Position numbers and translations under genes: made by a program. Of a stretch of 64,000 bases of DNA, positions 21,628-32,987 are shown one piece after another. The DNA comes from Bolinopsis microptera. Lineage: Eukaryota > Ctenophora > Tentaculata > Lobata > Bolinopsidae. The notes beneath the pieces are model-generated. The model saw nothing but the letters and a program-made list of their open reading frames with translations, had not been told where the DNA came from and made no database searches. Location: assembly GCF_026151205.1 (NCBI RefSeq), contig NC_087074.1:19202740-19266739 (forward strand), written 5' to 3'. Position 1 is the stretch's first letter; each line of letters opens with the position of its first letter.

Positions 21628-23396
21628 ATGGAGGATGCTGAGCAAGTTTTATACGCGGGGCGGGTGAAGGACGAGGAGGGCAAGTTCGATGAAGCCTTCA
21701 GTCTCTACCAGCAGGGCCTGGAGAAACTAATGGAGAAACTCAAACGTGAGTCTGAGAATATCAGAAGATTATCGTTTGACTGAAATATCTATCATTTGTA
21801 AAATGAAGATTAAAGTTACTTACGTTTTTCTTGACTTGCTAAATAAATTTTGACTGGGGCTGTGAATTTACCGATACAAAATTTTAAATTTTAATGTTCC
21901 CCGTTAACAATTGATAAACCCTCAGAACCGACATCATCAGAGAAGAAAGATCACTACAAGAATTTACTGAGTACGTACCTCTCCCGAGCAGAGGTTATCA
22001 AGAAAAAGAAAAGTAGAGGTCAGTAATCGGATGATAACCTGAATTCAAGAACATTTAAATCACATGTTCAAGATGCACAACTTTTTAGTAAACAAACTTA
22101 TTTAATCCTTCTGTTGTCAAATATATAACGCGAACTATGATAAATTCTTTAATCATAGATTTTATTTTGGCTAAAATAGCTAGAATTTTTCACGACATTA
22201 CCGTAACCCACCCCACAGCAAGTGTACCACAAGTACAAGAGATAAGGATAGCTAACGACGAAACTGGTTGGTCATTCGCCAAGTTGTTCACCAAACCCCT
22301 CGCAGACTCTCCCACTCACATCAGAATACAAGACCCCTACCTCCACGCTAGACATCAGGTTACTATGATTGTCTCTTCTTCTTTATCGGTTTTAATGGTA
22401 GATGTGTTTGCATTTGAGCAGTATGTTAAGAACTACTGTCAAATAAAGCAGACATCATTAGGTACTGTGACTCATCTTGTTGTTGAAGAGCCCAAATATA
22501 ATGAATCTTGTAACTCTTCTCAAATATAAAGCAGATATTGGTTGTAACACCCGCAGGTAGCTTTCTAACCTGGTCTCGGTATGCGAGGTATTTGCACGTG
22601 TCAGATCTGTGTCTCATATCAGGATTATTACCCGCACCGCTCCTCCGGTAAGTTGATAATTGTAAAGTTGAAAGTTATTGGCTTTATTGTGGCAAAGAAC
22701 TGTGGGCTTGCTACTCTCGGTTCAAATTATACCGCATTTTCAGCTCGATTCTTTATTCATATGCCTGATAACAAAATGATTGCATTGAGTATGGTATACG
22801 TACCAGTTTATTCCCTGCAAAACTTCAATTCGTTTGGAAAAACACCCAATTTCATTTTGATATCAAATTTCATGGACTTATCATATTATATTCTGTTCAT
22901 GCATACTTTTTGGTTTTAATTAACGGATGAACTGATAACAGGGCGACCAAAGGACCCAGCAGCAGAAGTGTATGAGAGATTTGGGGGACAGTTTAGAAGA
23001 GAGACAAGTAACACTGGTCACCAACTACTCTGAAACGCTTCATGATAGGGAGGTCAGTGTGTTTCTCTCTTATTGTTCGTCTTGGGAATATGTCTGAAAA
23101 ATATTTCACTACTATTTCACTATTATTTCACTATTATTTCACTATTATTTCACTATTATTTCACTATTCTTTCACTATTCTTTCACTATTATTTCACTAT
23201 TATTCAAGTAGCATCTTACCAAGTGTACACACTTTTTCAGATAAGGTTTAAGAATGACAACCATGTAGTGTGGGTTGCTATCCTGGGTCGCGGTCTGGAC
23301 ATGTACAAGAAGTTACCAAGCTGGTTCCATCTTGGCGCTACAGACTACACTTTTAGGAAATGTCACGAGGTCACTGTGACCCTGACTAGAGGATAG
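21628..23396 (+). CDS. MITD1: MIT domain-containing protein 1
   Basis: ESCRT-III-binding protein that acts at the midbody in cytokinesis, with an N-terminal MIT domain and a C-terminal phospholipase-D-like membrane-binding domain. Six exons: 21628-21745, 21926-22018, 22219-22358, 22561-22647, 22942-23052 and 23241-23396, giving 234 aa (human about 249). Residues 1-75 are the MIT three-helix bundle (FDEAFSLYQQGLEKL, STYLSRAEVIKKKK). The C-terminal part matches MITD1 in order: IQDPYLHARHQ, CEVFARV, YSETLHDREIRF, ILGRGLDMYKK and RKCHEVTV. The exon 4 acceptor is the AG at 22559-22560. The nearer-consensus CAG a few bases before it breaks the frame. The final codons and stop form the first unit of a 36-bp minisatellite. 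Confidence 0.9.
23098..23206 (+). repeat. 11-bp tandem repeat in MITD1 intron 5
   Basis: About nine copies of TTTCACTATTA with minor variants, filling much of the 188-bp intron before the last exon. Confidence 0.9.
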
Positions 23397-23805
23397 TGGA
23401 ATGTGGTCACTGTGACCCTGACTAGAGGATAGTGGAATGTGGTCACTGTGACCCTGACTAGAGGATAGTGGAATGTGGTCACTGTGACCCTGACTAGAGG
23501 ATAGTGGAATGTGGTCACTGTGACCCTGACTAGAGGATAGTGGAATGTGGTCACTGTGACCCTGACTAGAGGATAGTGGAATGTGGTCACTGTGACCCTG
23601 ACTAGAGGATAGTGGAATGTGGTCACTGTGACCCTGACTAGAGGATAGTGGAATGTGGTCACTGTGACCCTGACTAGAGGATAGTGGAATGTGGTCACTG
23701 TGACCCTGACTAGAGGATAGTGGAATGTGGTCACTGTGACCCTGACTAGAGGATAGTGGAATGTGGTCACTGTGACCCTGACTAGAGGATAGTGGAATGT
23801 GGTTA
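23370..23805. repeat. 36-bp minisatellite, 12 copies, at the MITD1 stop codon
   Basis: Twelve virtually identical 36-bp units, each containing the palindrome GGTCACTGTGACC and the MITD1 stop context GAGGATAGTGG. The first unit is coding (VTVTLTRG and stop). A minus-strand open frame of 135 codons is an artefact of the period being divisible by three. Confidence 0.97.
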
Positions 23806-24686
23806 GGGATCAGAGGGGTTGTTATTTATAGCATGTCGGCAGCTCAGAATGGATTTAGCGGTCAGGAGGAAGCTTACTGGATATGCATTCTTGCTTCGAT
23901 GGAAATTTGGTGCAACTCATAGACTTTAGCTATTAAATAAAAAGTATAAAATTTAATATATTTATACATTTTTCAGACCTTAATTACAAGGACATGATCT
24001 TTAGAGATGATGCTTAATGTTTTAATTTCATTTTTTTATTTTAACGAATTCGTCTCCTGACAATAATCTCCCTTAACAACGAATCAACCTTGACGTCATT
24101 AAGTAACTAAACCTGAGCGTAAAGAGTTTATAATCCTCGGTATCCCATGCATGTAGCCATGGGTTTGGGACTTTGGGTGTTAATGATTTTCTCATGATTT
24201 TTCTCAATGATTTCTCTAATCTAATAACATTATTACCAGAAATACTATATTTGTAGTTTGTACAGTTAATGTATTCGTATTTTGTAAATAGTCAATTATT
24301 TTGATTCCTAAGGGAAGTCGTAATTCTAAATTATAATCTCTAGCTGCTTCACAGGTCTTATCAATTATATAATTTAATATCTAATCTTGGATTGTTTCTA
24401 TCCGTAGATCCAATGTTATCGGTCACACAGTTTATAAACATTGGTGGAAGGCGCTCAGACAGTATCGTTTGACATATATTTATATCGACGCGCGCAGCGA
24501 CCACGCGTGTACGACTAGATCGACTGTGAATTCGTTTATGGTAATTTCATTGGCAGGGACCAGCGCAGTTTGAGCTTATCAGGAATTTAACTTCCTAACT
24601 CCAATTCCTTTGTTTCTTCATATCTTGTTTCTTCATATCTTATCAACATCAGTGTTTAAAGCGTACATTTTATTCTAGCAGTTAGT
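23806..24686. other. MITD1 3' UTR and intergenic
   Basis: AT-rich, with a polyadenylation signal AATAAA at 23936-23941. A 3' splice site (TTCTAGCAG, 24681) lies 5 bases before the next start codon. Otherwise no feature seen. Confidence 0.5.
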
Positions 24687-25271
24687 ATGGAAGATGATGT
24701 TGCTGTCTTTGAGACCAGGTTTCAGAAACTGGACAGGATCGAGCGGGAACTGGCAGAATTACTGGAGAAATTACATGAAATAGGTGAGTTAGTGATGGGT
24801 TGCTACGCACTTGTTAAATGTTTGACTCGGCTAACCTTTGATTGAATTCATTTTTGTCGCATAGTAGCCTGTAGCAGGGATACTGTGCTGCGTTTCGTAA
24901 TGGTCTAGATCCGATTAAACCGGAACACAGTGCAAACAAGGGTTCCATGACTCCGGGTTTTGGTTAAATTGCTCTATTGGCATTACTTGCGGGAGATTCT
25001 TTGTTCTTTTATCGAATAAGTCTTCACTTTTGCTGTAAAAATTGAATCCTCATAAGTCCCTTTAAAGTATCAGTCACCCCCGCTGTGTTTTTTACTATAA
25101 TTTATTGATTTACTGCCACTAAAATGAACGTCCCCAGGAGTAGATTTGGATGTATCTGTCATGGATGATGACTGGGACACTGTCTATTCTGTCGAGGTTA
25201 TGGACACCACCAAGCTACGGGACGAATTAGAGTTATTCTTGGAACTCTGCCAAACCAAATCTCTCGATTAA
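24687..25271 (+). CDS. small acidic coiled-coil protein
   Basis: Two exons, 24687-24783 and 25138-25271, joined in phase 1, encode 76 aa. Residues 8-32 form a heptad-like helix (FQKLDRIERELAELLEKLHEI). A middle acidic segment (MDDDWDTVYSVEVMDTT) precedes a second amphipathic helix (LRDELELFLELC). The size and two-helix layout recall small subunits of multi-protein complexes (Mediator, kinetochore or BLOC type), but I do not recognise the family. Support: both splice sites fit consensus, the reading frame is kept, and a 3' splice site precedes the ATG by 5 bases. No membrane segment. Confidence 0.65.
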
Positions 25272-28200
25272 AACCAGGAAAAAAACACTTCGAAGTCAGT
25301 TTATTGATCTTCATCTAGTATAGTGGTATCGGTCTGTATAATCCGAGTTAATTTTGTGGCTGGATTTCTAAATAATGTCTGTATATACAAGTTTTAAATT
25401 TCAATAACCGTTCTAAGTGACTTTTAAATTAATGTTGGCAAGCTTGTAAATTGTATTAGATTGTATAACTGTATTCGATAAGTTTGACGCTATCTATATT
25501 ATATTTGTAATGCGATAAGTAAATTGTATGGAAATTAAGACTTTTTAAGTGAAGCAAATTGCGAATATGTAAATTCCCCTTTCTGTATATTTCAGTTGAG
25601 AAAGTCTAATTGTGTTGTATTGATAATTTCAATGATAGATTTGTTGGTAGAATCATTCCCATTGTCGCTGGAAGCCACCCTTCCCATGCATCATCACATT
25701 ACTCAACGATACACAATTAAAAGTCATGGGAATTAAAACATGTATACGTATCTATTTTACCATAATTGTGAAATCAAGAGATCATTGCAAAGGAACATAT
25801 TACATATTACATACTACCTACCATAAACCGCATAATTTCCATTCTCTGATAACCCGTAATAAGTATCTGCCCAACTCTATGATTTGCTCTGCATCTTTCA
25901 CCCATACCTACCTGGATTCCGGCTACACTGGGATATTTGACAGCCGTAACACTATTCTTCAATTAACTGGGCTACTTCTTTCTATATTATATGTGATGCG
26001 TTAGGTTTTTAGTATTTTAAATATCATGATATTAATTACACGATGAAGTTTAAAGTAGATTAGTTTTCTTGTAATACTAGCTGAATACTGTATAGGACAC
26101 CAATAAAATTGAGTGATTTTTGGTTTTATTGGCAAATTTTGTTCATGTTATGATAATTGTTTGTTTAACGACTCACTTGCCGTCGAAATTATTAAGATTT
26201 GTTTTAATTTTCTAAATTACTTCATTCCAAATAGATAAATAAACAAAGTCTGTGGCATCTGAACTTGATTTGTGAGAATTGAAATTAAGGTCCTGTTTCT
26301 ATTTTTTTGTGAAATCAGAAAAAAGGTATACGTTCCTGGCCACATTTAATTCATTTAGTTTTATGGTCAATGTTTTGCTGTGTAACAACACTACGGTAAT
26401 CAGTAATCACTAATCATGCTCCAAATTTTCTTGTCTGATAGTGAATTAAAAACCACATCTGTTGAGCTTCTGTGAATTATGGGCAAAACTAAAACATGTT
26501 TAACCTTAATACAAATACTTTCCACGCTTACCCAGTATTACGATTGGTTCTTACTTCTCAACGTACACTATACAGTCATGTCACTTACGAACTTCCTAGA
26601 CACTAGACACTGGAGCAAAGTATTAATTACACATTTCAATTTAATCCGTCAATTCGTGCTGTTTGCTATTATTAATTTAACCAGTAATTACTGTTTGAGT
26701 ACAACGTTCATTAACGATCACGACCAGCTGTTGCTACCTGGCCTGGGCAATCCAGGCCTAATGTTTAAAAACACAAATTTATATAAAGCGATGTAATGAC
26801 TTGTGCACTAATGCATAATTGATGATGATTGTATTGATGTATGATGATTGTATTAATTGTATTGATGCAGCAAAAAAATAATTCTTTTAAAAATTGGCCA
26901 AAAAGTGATTACGTAATATTAATATGTTATATGTGAATTGTGAACGATCCTTAATCACTAATCAAAAAATTAAGTTTAATCATATCTGTATTCGGAGAGT
27001 ATGAAATTTAAAATAACTTCACAGCGTATAAAACTTCTCTCTTGACCCAATTAAAATACATGGTGAGAAAATGAGTCGTGTCAAGTAAAAAGTAACGTCT
27101 GGCAAATAAAAGTTTGAAACGTTACCGCGCCGCGCAGTAACATTTTCTGTCCAGTAAGTTGAGCGAGCGCGCTGTTACTCCGCAAACACGCGAAATTGCT
27201 AGCCAATGAGAAGCGACTAACGCCTCGCTATTACTCCCTACGACAAAGGAGGAAGAATATCTTTGCGATGGTCATGTTTTCTTTGATACTGAGACCGTTT
27301 CACCTCATACCGACGTCGTTTATCCAAAGTCATTAGTGATGCGACAGGCTGCCGTGTAGATTGCTAGTCGCTCATTTGACTCTTATTTCACCGTTTCTTC
27401 ATCGTGTTCAATTAAATATTAGTAAAATTAGTTATTGGCAATCGATGTGATGTAGATTTTTAATTCTCGGAATTTAGAACGGATTAAAGGTTTTTTTTCC
27501 TTGTTGTGTCTTCTTAAGTGAAATAATTTGATGCAATTAGAAGTGCAATGTTTCAAAAATCCAAATGCTGGCCCAGAATTAACTACTTGTTGAAGTCCAT
27601 GATCATGCCTCTACAAATACCTGCTCAGTCACACGGGGAGCGGACATACAATTTCTTATAATTTGTGGGCAACATAATATTTTAGTTTGACAACAACTGC
27701 CTCCCGCCTCTGTTCTAATGATGATTTACGAAGCAAAAACATCTTACAAGTTACACATCACATTACATGGGTCATGTGGTACAGAATTGTCAAAAGATAT
27801 CTGTAAAAAATGTATCGTGAAAATTTGAATGTTCACCTTTCACAGGAGCCAGTGTATTGTTATTAATGTACGTGATTACAGTGACCCTATTTATATACCC
27901 TCCGACTAATCATTACTTATACTTAGTTGGTAGTTCTGAAAATAGCTGATATTCCGCGGTCGTGTACCTTTAAAGTTACCACACTGAAAAGATATTGTGG
28001 AACTAAGCGTTCCCCGTAGTATCATCACCCACATAACCATCTGCGTAAAGCTAAAGTTCCATCGTATAAATAACAATATGTTCTTCTCTTTGTCAGTATA
28101 TTGTCCGTTTTTGTTTGTTTGTACGTTTCGTTAATCAATCAATATGACCTAATTCGGTTAACTGTTAGAGCTTTTTAATATATGAGTCATTTACCTCAGT

Positions 28201-29220
28201 TACATCTTTTCACCAAAATGGGTTTTATAGTGTTCAACTCTGCGACAACTCTGCGAACATTCAACTGAAGACATTTTCTACGTATTACTATAAAATCTTA
28301 GATTCATGATTATGATCAATAATTTGCGCTCTACCATAATGGTTATGTGGTAACGTTTACAGAGTAAGAGAATACATATTTTACGGTTTTCAAAATATAG
28401 TGAAGCTGACCTTAATTAATGTAAAGAATAGCGCAGAATTTGATACAATAATCGAGGAATTGTGTCCGTCATAAAACTTCAGGGTCATTCACGAAAATCA
28501 ACCTATTTCTGCGGAACGTCAGTAAGAACGAGGTTCAACGGTACGTGGTGAGACATTCTTCGGAGTTTCGATCTTTTATCGCGGACTAAGTTACCTGTTG
28601 TCCAGTTACAGGGTCTAGACCACTGTAAGTCGTATGTCATAGTTCGTGGAATCAACCTTTTGTCTTTGACTGAAACCCAATTGCTCTACTTCCGCAGTTT
28701 CGCTATGGTCTCATGTTGCCTCTATTAGATTCTCCAAAGGGGAGTTGAGATTAACAAAGCCGTTTCAGTGTGTCTGGAAACTTGTCAACTGTGGAATTCT
28801 CTGTCGGTCCGTTTATCAGACACTCTAAAGTCTAAGAAGTTGGGGAAATTGGAGATTCAATGACACCAGAAACTTACTCTTCAAAGCTATGTTTCCGCTT
28901 TTGAAGTAGCAAACTTTAAATCTAGTTTTAGGTCGGAGGTTATTTTAAACAACACTCTCGCTACCTAATGTACATTATTAACGGTACTTAATAACCCCCA
29001 CACGCTCGAATTATACTTGAATAGCTGCTGCGACCTTCAAAGCGGCCGACTTCCAGCTAGATGAAAAGCATGATGCCCAGATGGTCTCAAATTGTAAGCA
29101 TCGCTTTTAAAATAAGACAGTTGTAAATTCTCTTGCCAATCAGCCCAAAGTCTCACGCCAGTCGAACCTGCGCTGCCAATTAGCCTTTCACTTCATCTGA
29201 AGCTGCGGTTAGGTAAATAA
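25272..29220. other. gene-poor region, no supported gene
   Basis: AT-rich sequence. AATAAA at 26102-26107 could serve the upstream coiled-coil gene. Open frames near 25726 and 26479 lack coding character. A GC-richer patch with CCGCGCCGCGC lies near 27125-27210. Nothing else can be supported. Confidence 0.4.
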
Positions 29221-29484
29221 TGAATAGTCCGCATGGTATATAAATATATATATTTATATATACGCGTTATAACGCATCAGCTAGTCACGGCACATCACCG
29301 CAAGACAAGGACAACATTCGCACTCCACCCGCGGTATCTATCTCCCGATAGCTTCCTAACACCCGACACTAATTACTGGCCGAACAGCACGTCTCTCTGG
29401 GAGGGAGTGAGAGGTTCTTCCCCGCTGCTTCCGTGAACAACTTGTCTGTGACCGCATAGAGAGAGGGGAGAAAGGGGCAGAGTA

Positions 29485-29632
29485 GTCTTGGTATTACGCA
29501 GTTGGTAAACCGTGGTAATGCAGTTACTAACCATGGTAACGCAGCTAGTAACCGTGGTCACGCTGCTAGTAACCGTGGTAACGCGATTAGTAACTCTGGT
29601 AAGGTAGTTATCCCACTGTGGTAAAGTAACGG
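29485..29632. repeat. degenerate ~21-bp repeat
   Basis: Six or seven diverged copies of a unit like GCAGTTAGTAACCGTGGTAA. Confidence 0.75.
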
Positions 29633-29777
29633 GTTGGGAGACATCTCCCTTCACCGGAGGTTGAGTGTTCACTGGGAGACGAGACCCGGATCAGGGTTGT
29701 GGAGTGTAACTTTACACCAGTATCTGAATGTTGATGACAACCCCGACTGTGTCTCCCCTCTTCCAGGAGTATTAATA

Positions 29778-29791
29778 GAGAGAGAGAGAGC

Positions 29792-29828
<37 letters not shown>
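29778..29828 (+). repeat. (GA)n microsatellite
   Basis: About 25 GA dinucleotides with one CTA interruption. Confidence 0.9.
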
Positions 29829-29830
<2 letters not shown>

Positions 29831-30600
29831 CTCTCTCTGCTTCCCTAACCCTCTCTCTCGCACTGACAATTAAATTTCCTTCAGCCTCACGCAACTCAGC
29901 TATCCGCAGCCTGGCACACACTATATATTATATACATATCAACCACCGCTGCGACACTGCTGTGTGTACTCAGAGAGCAGCCTCATTATGCCTTATTTGG
30001 GCATCACATCCGTTACGTGTTGCACTAGAAGATCTCAGACTACTGCTCTAATAAGTCTTCTTTGTAGACCCGAGAGCTGCGTTGCTGAGATCACCTGGTC
30101 CGGACGCGTGACCTGGCACGTGGTCTCCTATTGGCCTGCTCTGGCACTCCAGCGCGCCCATTGGTTGCCAGCAGTCTCGGACGATGACAGCTGATTAATA
30201 GAGCGAGAGAGGCACGGCTAGCAGCTACTCTCTCAAACGCCGTGCTTGCGGTAGAGGTGGACTCTTTGCATGCAGTGAGTCCTGAGACACATGAGACAAT
30301 GTGTGCTATCTTTCTGGGGACCATGTCTGACAACAGACTGGGAGAGTAGTGTTACACACACTTTGGAGAGAGGGCATATCACATGGTCTCCCTCCCTCCA
30401 GATAAGAGAGGACTCCTGGCCGGGATACTGTGGTCGGGTGTGGTTTTATTGGAATACGGTTACCAGCTGCCATCTGACTTGTTATCGTTGCTCTGGTTCT
30501 CGTCCGGGTAACGGGCCTCTCTCTCATCTTCTTCATGGAATGTTCCGCAGTGGTAGCGCCGACAGGTTTTACCGGTCATTGCCACTATTTAGTTAAGACA

Positions 30601-30885
30601 GATGAAAGTCGCATCTCATTATTATTGCATGAGACTATTAGTGGAAAACAAGGGTTCAGGTAACACAGCTCACAGTACACAGCTCACAGTACAGGAGATG
30701 GAGCTGCATTGTTAGGTCTTCTTATCTTTTACCAACTTATATTTGATCAGCTTTACATCAAACGTAATATTACGTACCCCCATTTCAAGAGTTGGTAGCC
30801 ATCAGTAAACATTTAATTCGCATCGATCTGGGAAGATTCGCTCAGCTCCCGTAATCATGATGGACATGTAACTGTTAGCTGCTGT

Positions 30886-30933
<48 letters not shown>

Positions 30934-31115
30934 CATATGTTTATAACAGTAGCCATAACATACTAATATATCCACTATCCAGCATAGAATATATATCATA
31001 TTTATGTGTTCTGCATTATACTGCACTCTGTACAAACAACACCAGTTACCTGCAGCAGCAGCCTTCCCCCCGCACTGTGTGGAGTCTCTTGGCGCAAACT
31101 CTGTAGAATTGTAAC
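30601..31115. other. non-coding with (CA)n
   Basis: Contains a (CA)22 microsatellite at about 30886-30930 and duplicated CACAGCTCACAGTA near 30664-30690. No gene seen. Confidence 0.6.
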
Positions 31116-31123
31116 CTAACCTT

Positions 31124-31566
31124 CAGTGGTCGACCGGGGCCCCGGCCCCGGTCCCGGCCCCGGCTAAAATCACAACCCCCGGCCCTTCCCGGCCCCGGCT
31201 AAAATTTGGCAATTCGCCGGGGGTAAACCCCGGCCCCGGCCCCGGCCAATATATTTACCCCCGGCCCCGGCCAAAAACCATGCATTTACCGGGGGCACAG
31301 CCGGGGATTTCATGAATGATTTTGGCACATTTTTGAAAAAAATCAAACACAATTTAATAGTTATTATGAGAATTCAAAGTTATTTTTTCAAAAATTTTTT
31401 TAATATTTTCAAAATTATTATCAAATTCACGTTTCAATTTCTGACTACAGTTTGGTAAACTACCCCCGGCCCCGGCCCCGGCAAAATGGAAGATTTCCCG
31501 GCTATATTGGGGCTCCCCGGCCCCGGCCCCGGTCCCGGTCAGAATCCTGCCCCCGGTCGACCACTG
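31124..31566. mobile_element. hAT-type MITE, 443 bp, with 8-bp target-site duplication
   Basis: Ends are inverted repeats, CAGTGGTCGACCGGGG at the left and its near reverse complement CCCCGGTCGACCACTG at the right. They are flanked by identical 8-bp direct repeats CTAACCTT (31116-31123 and 31567-31574). An 8-bp duplication with CAGxG termini is diagnostic of the hAT superfamily. There is no transposase ORF, so the element is non-autonomous. Both subterminal regions are built of CCCCGG/CCGGGG hexamers around an AT-rich core (about 31310-31460). Confidence 0.88.
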
Positions 31567-32549
31567 CTAACCTTGCAGTTTCAATACTGACTAGCTTCAT
31601 GTTCTACTTCACTTCTACTTTATAAAGACACAATGTAGACAGCTTGCATACTTGTAAGTGTAGTGTAAATTGTAGCTGATATTCTCTTGTAATTAGTTAA
31701 TTAGGAATACAATAATACACATACAACCTCCCCTCTCCTGTCCTGCAACTTTAATCTGTTAAAAGAGTAGCTAACCTCCGGTAAATGACCTGTCCCTCTG
31801 ATCCCTCCTAATTAATACCTATGTTCCGGGTTGTTGTTCCTCTCCACTATTTCATCGTATAACTTCTAAATCACGACTCTTGATTATAGACACGCCCCGA
31901 TAGTCAAGGCTGTAATGTATGAGGGCGAGATGGAGGGTAACTAGGTAGTATAGGGTATATAATATCAGGCACAATCCTGGAGTAATTGAAGTGGAGAGAG
32001 ATCCGAGAGAGAGAGAGAGAGTAAGATCATCACTATCTTTAGCACTGAGCACTCCTCCTCAACCAGGCCCCACGCCGCACATGTGGCTCAGTTTCTGCTC
32101 CTGGGACTGGCATGGGCCCTGTGATTATTACCACCGACATGGTCAACACATGGTACCCAACCTAAAATGTGGCCCAAAATGTGGAGCAGCAGCGAGGAGT
32201 GGTTTATTTAGCTGATGTAATGCGCGGAGGGACGAGGCGTCTGATTAATAATAACGACTGTAGCTTTGTGGTTTGCAGCTCAACACACGTATTGGGGTGA
32301 ACATTGGTCAGAATAATCTGACGCGGTGGTGTATGTGACACTGAGGTCACGTGATCAGCTCTCAATTGTGGGGAGGTGTATTGAGGGGTTGAGATTATGG
32401 TTTATTATTATGGCTGATAGGGTTAAATCGTTGGCGATGTTATCTTCAGTTCAATTAAATGCCAATTTTCTCGGGTCTTATTGTTTGAGGAACCGACTCA
32501 TATTTCGATAAGATGTTCAAGTGCTACCAAGGAGATCGGAGTAAAAGGG

Positions 32550-32621
32550 CGAACTGAACGTATTTTAGAACTGAACGTATTTTAGAACTGAACGTATTTT
32601 AGAACTGTACGTATTTTAGAA
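32550..32621 (+). repeat. 18-bp tandem repeat, four copies
   Basis: Unit ACTGAACGTATTTTAGAA, nearly perfect, with one T variant in the last copy. Confidence 0.9.
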
Positions 32622-32941
32622 GGTATTTCAGAGCAATTAAGCTCTCAGAGTGTCTGTAGGTAAGGTGTGAGACACACCGCACACCTACACGCTGTGTACA
32701 CCAATCTCTCTCAGTACACGCTGACTGAACAGGAAGTAAGACCGTTGGGGACCGGGCTGTCTCATGTTATCTACTTTACAGGCATTTAATCTACTCTCTT
32801 CATCTGCAAACACTCATCTACTTACAGTAATCTACAAACACCCATTTATTTTATCTATCCTTGGAATATATAGATTGGCAGGGACAGCAGTCTATGGAAG
32901 GGCCTCTAATTATAGACTGCTGCCCCGGCCAAAGGCGCACT

Positions 32942-32987
32942 CTTGTAAATTCCTTGTAAATTCCTTGTAAATTCCTTGTAAATTCCT
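32942..32987 (+). repeat. 11-bp tandem repeat, four copies
   Basis: Unit TTGTAAATTCC, perfect copies. Confidence 0.9.

Larger units (their letters stand above)
29221..30600. promoter_or_regulatory. GC-richer region with TATA motifs, possible promoter
   Basis: A palindromic TATATAAATATATATATTTATATATA stretch (described only: 29236-29261) includes a TATAAA. It precedes about 1.3 kb of CpG-richer sequence with (GA)n and short repeats. This could be a promoter or 5' non-coding exon of a plus-strand gene, perhaps the distant zinc-finger gene. The evidence is compositional only. Confidence 0.25.

Noticed and set aside
23363-23770. Minus-strand open frame of 12-aa repeats (TTFHYPLVRVTV)
   Set aside because: Antisense of the 36-bp MITD1 minisatellite. 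The period is divisible by three, so the frame stays open trivially.
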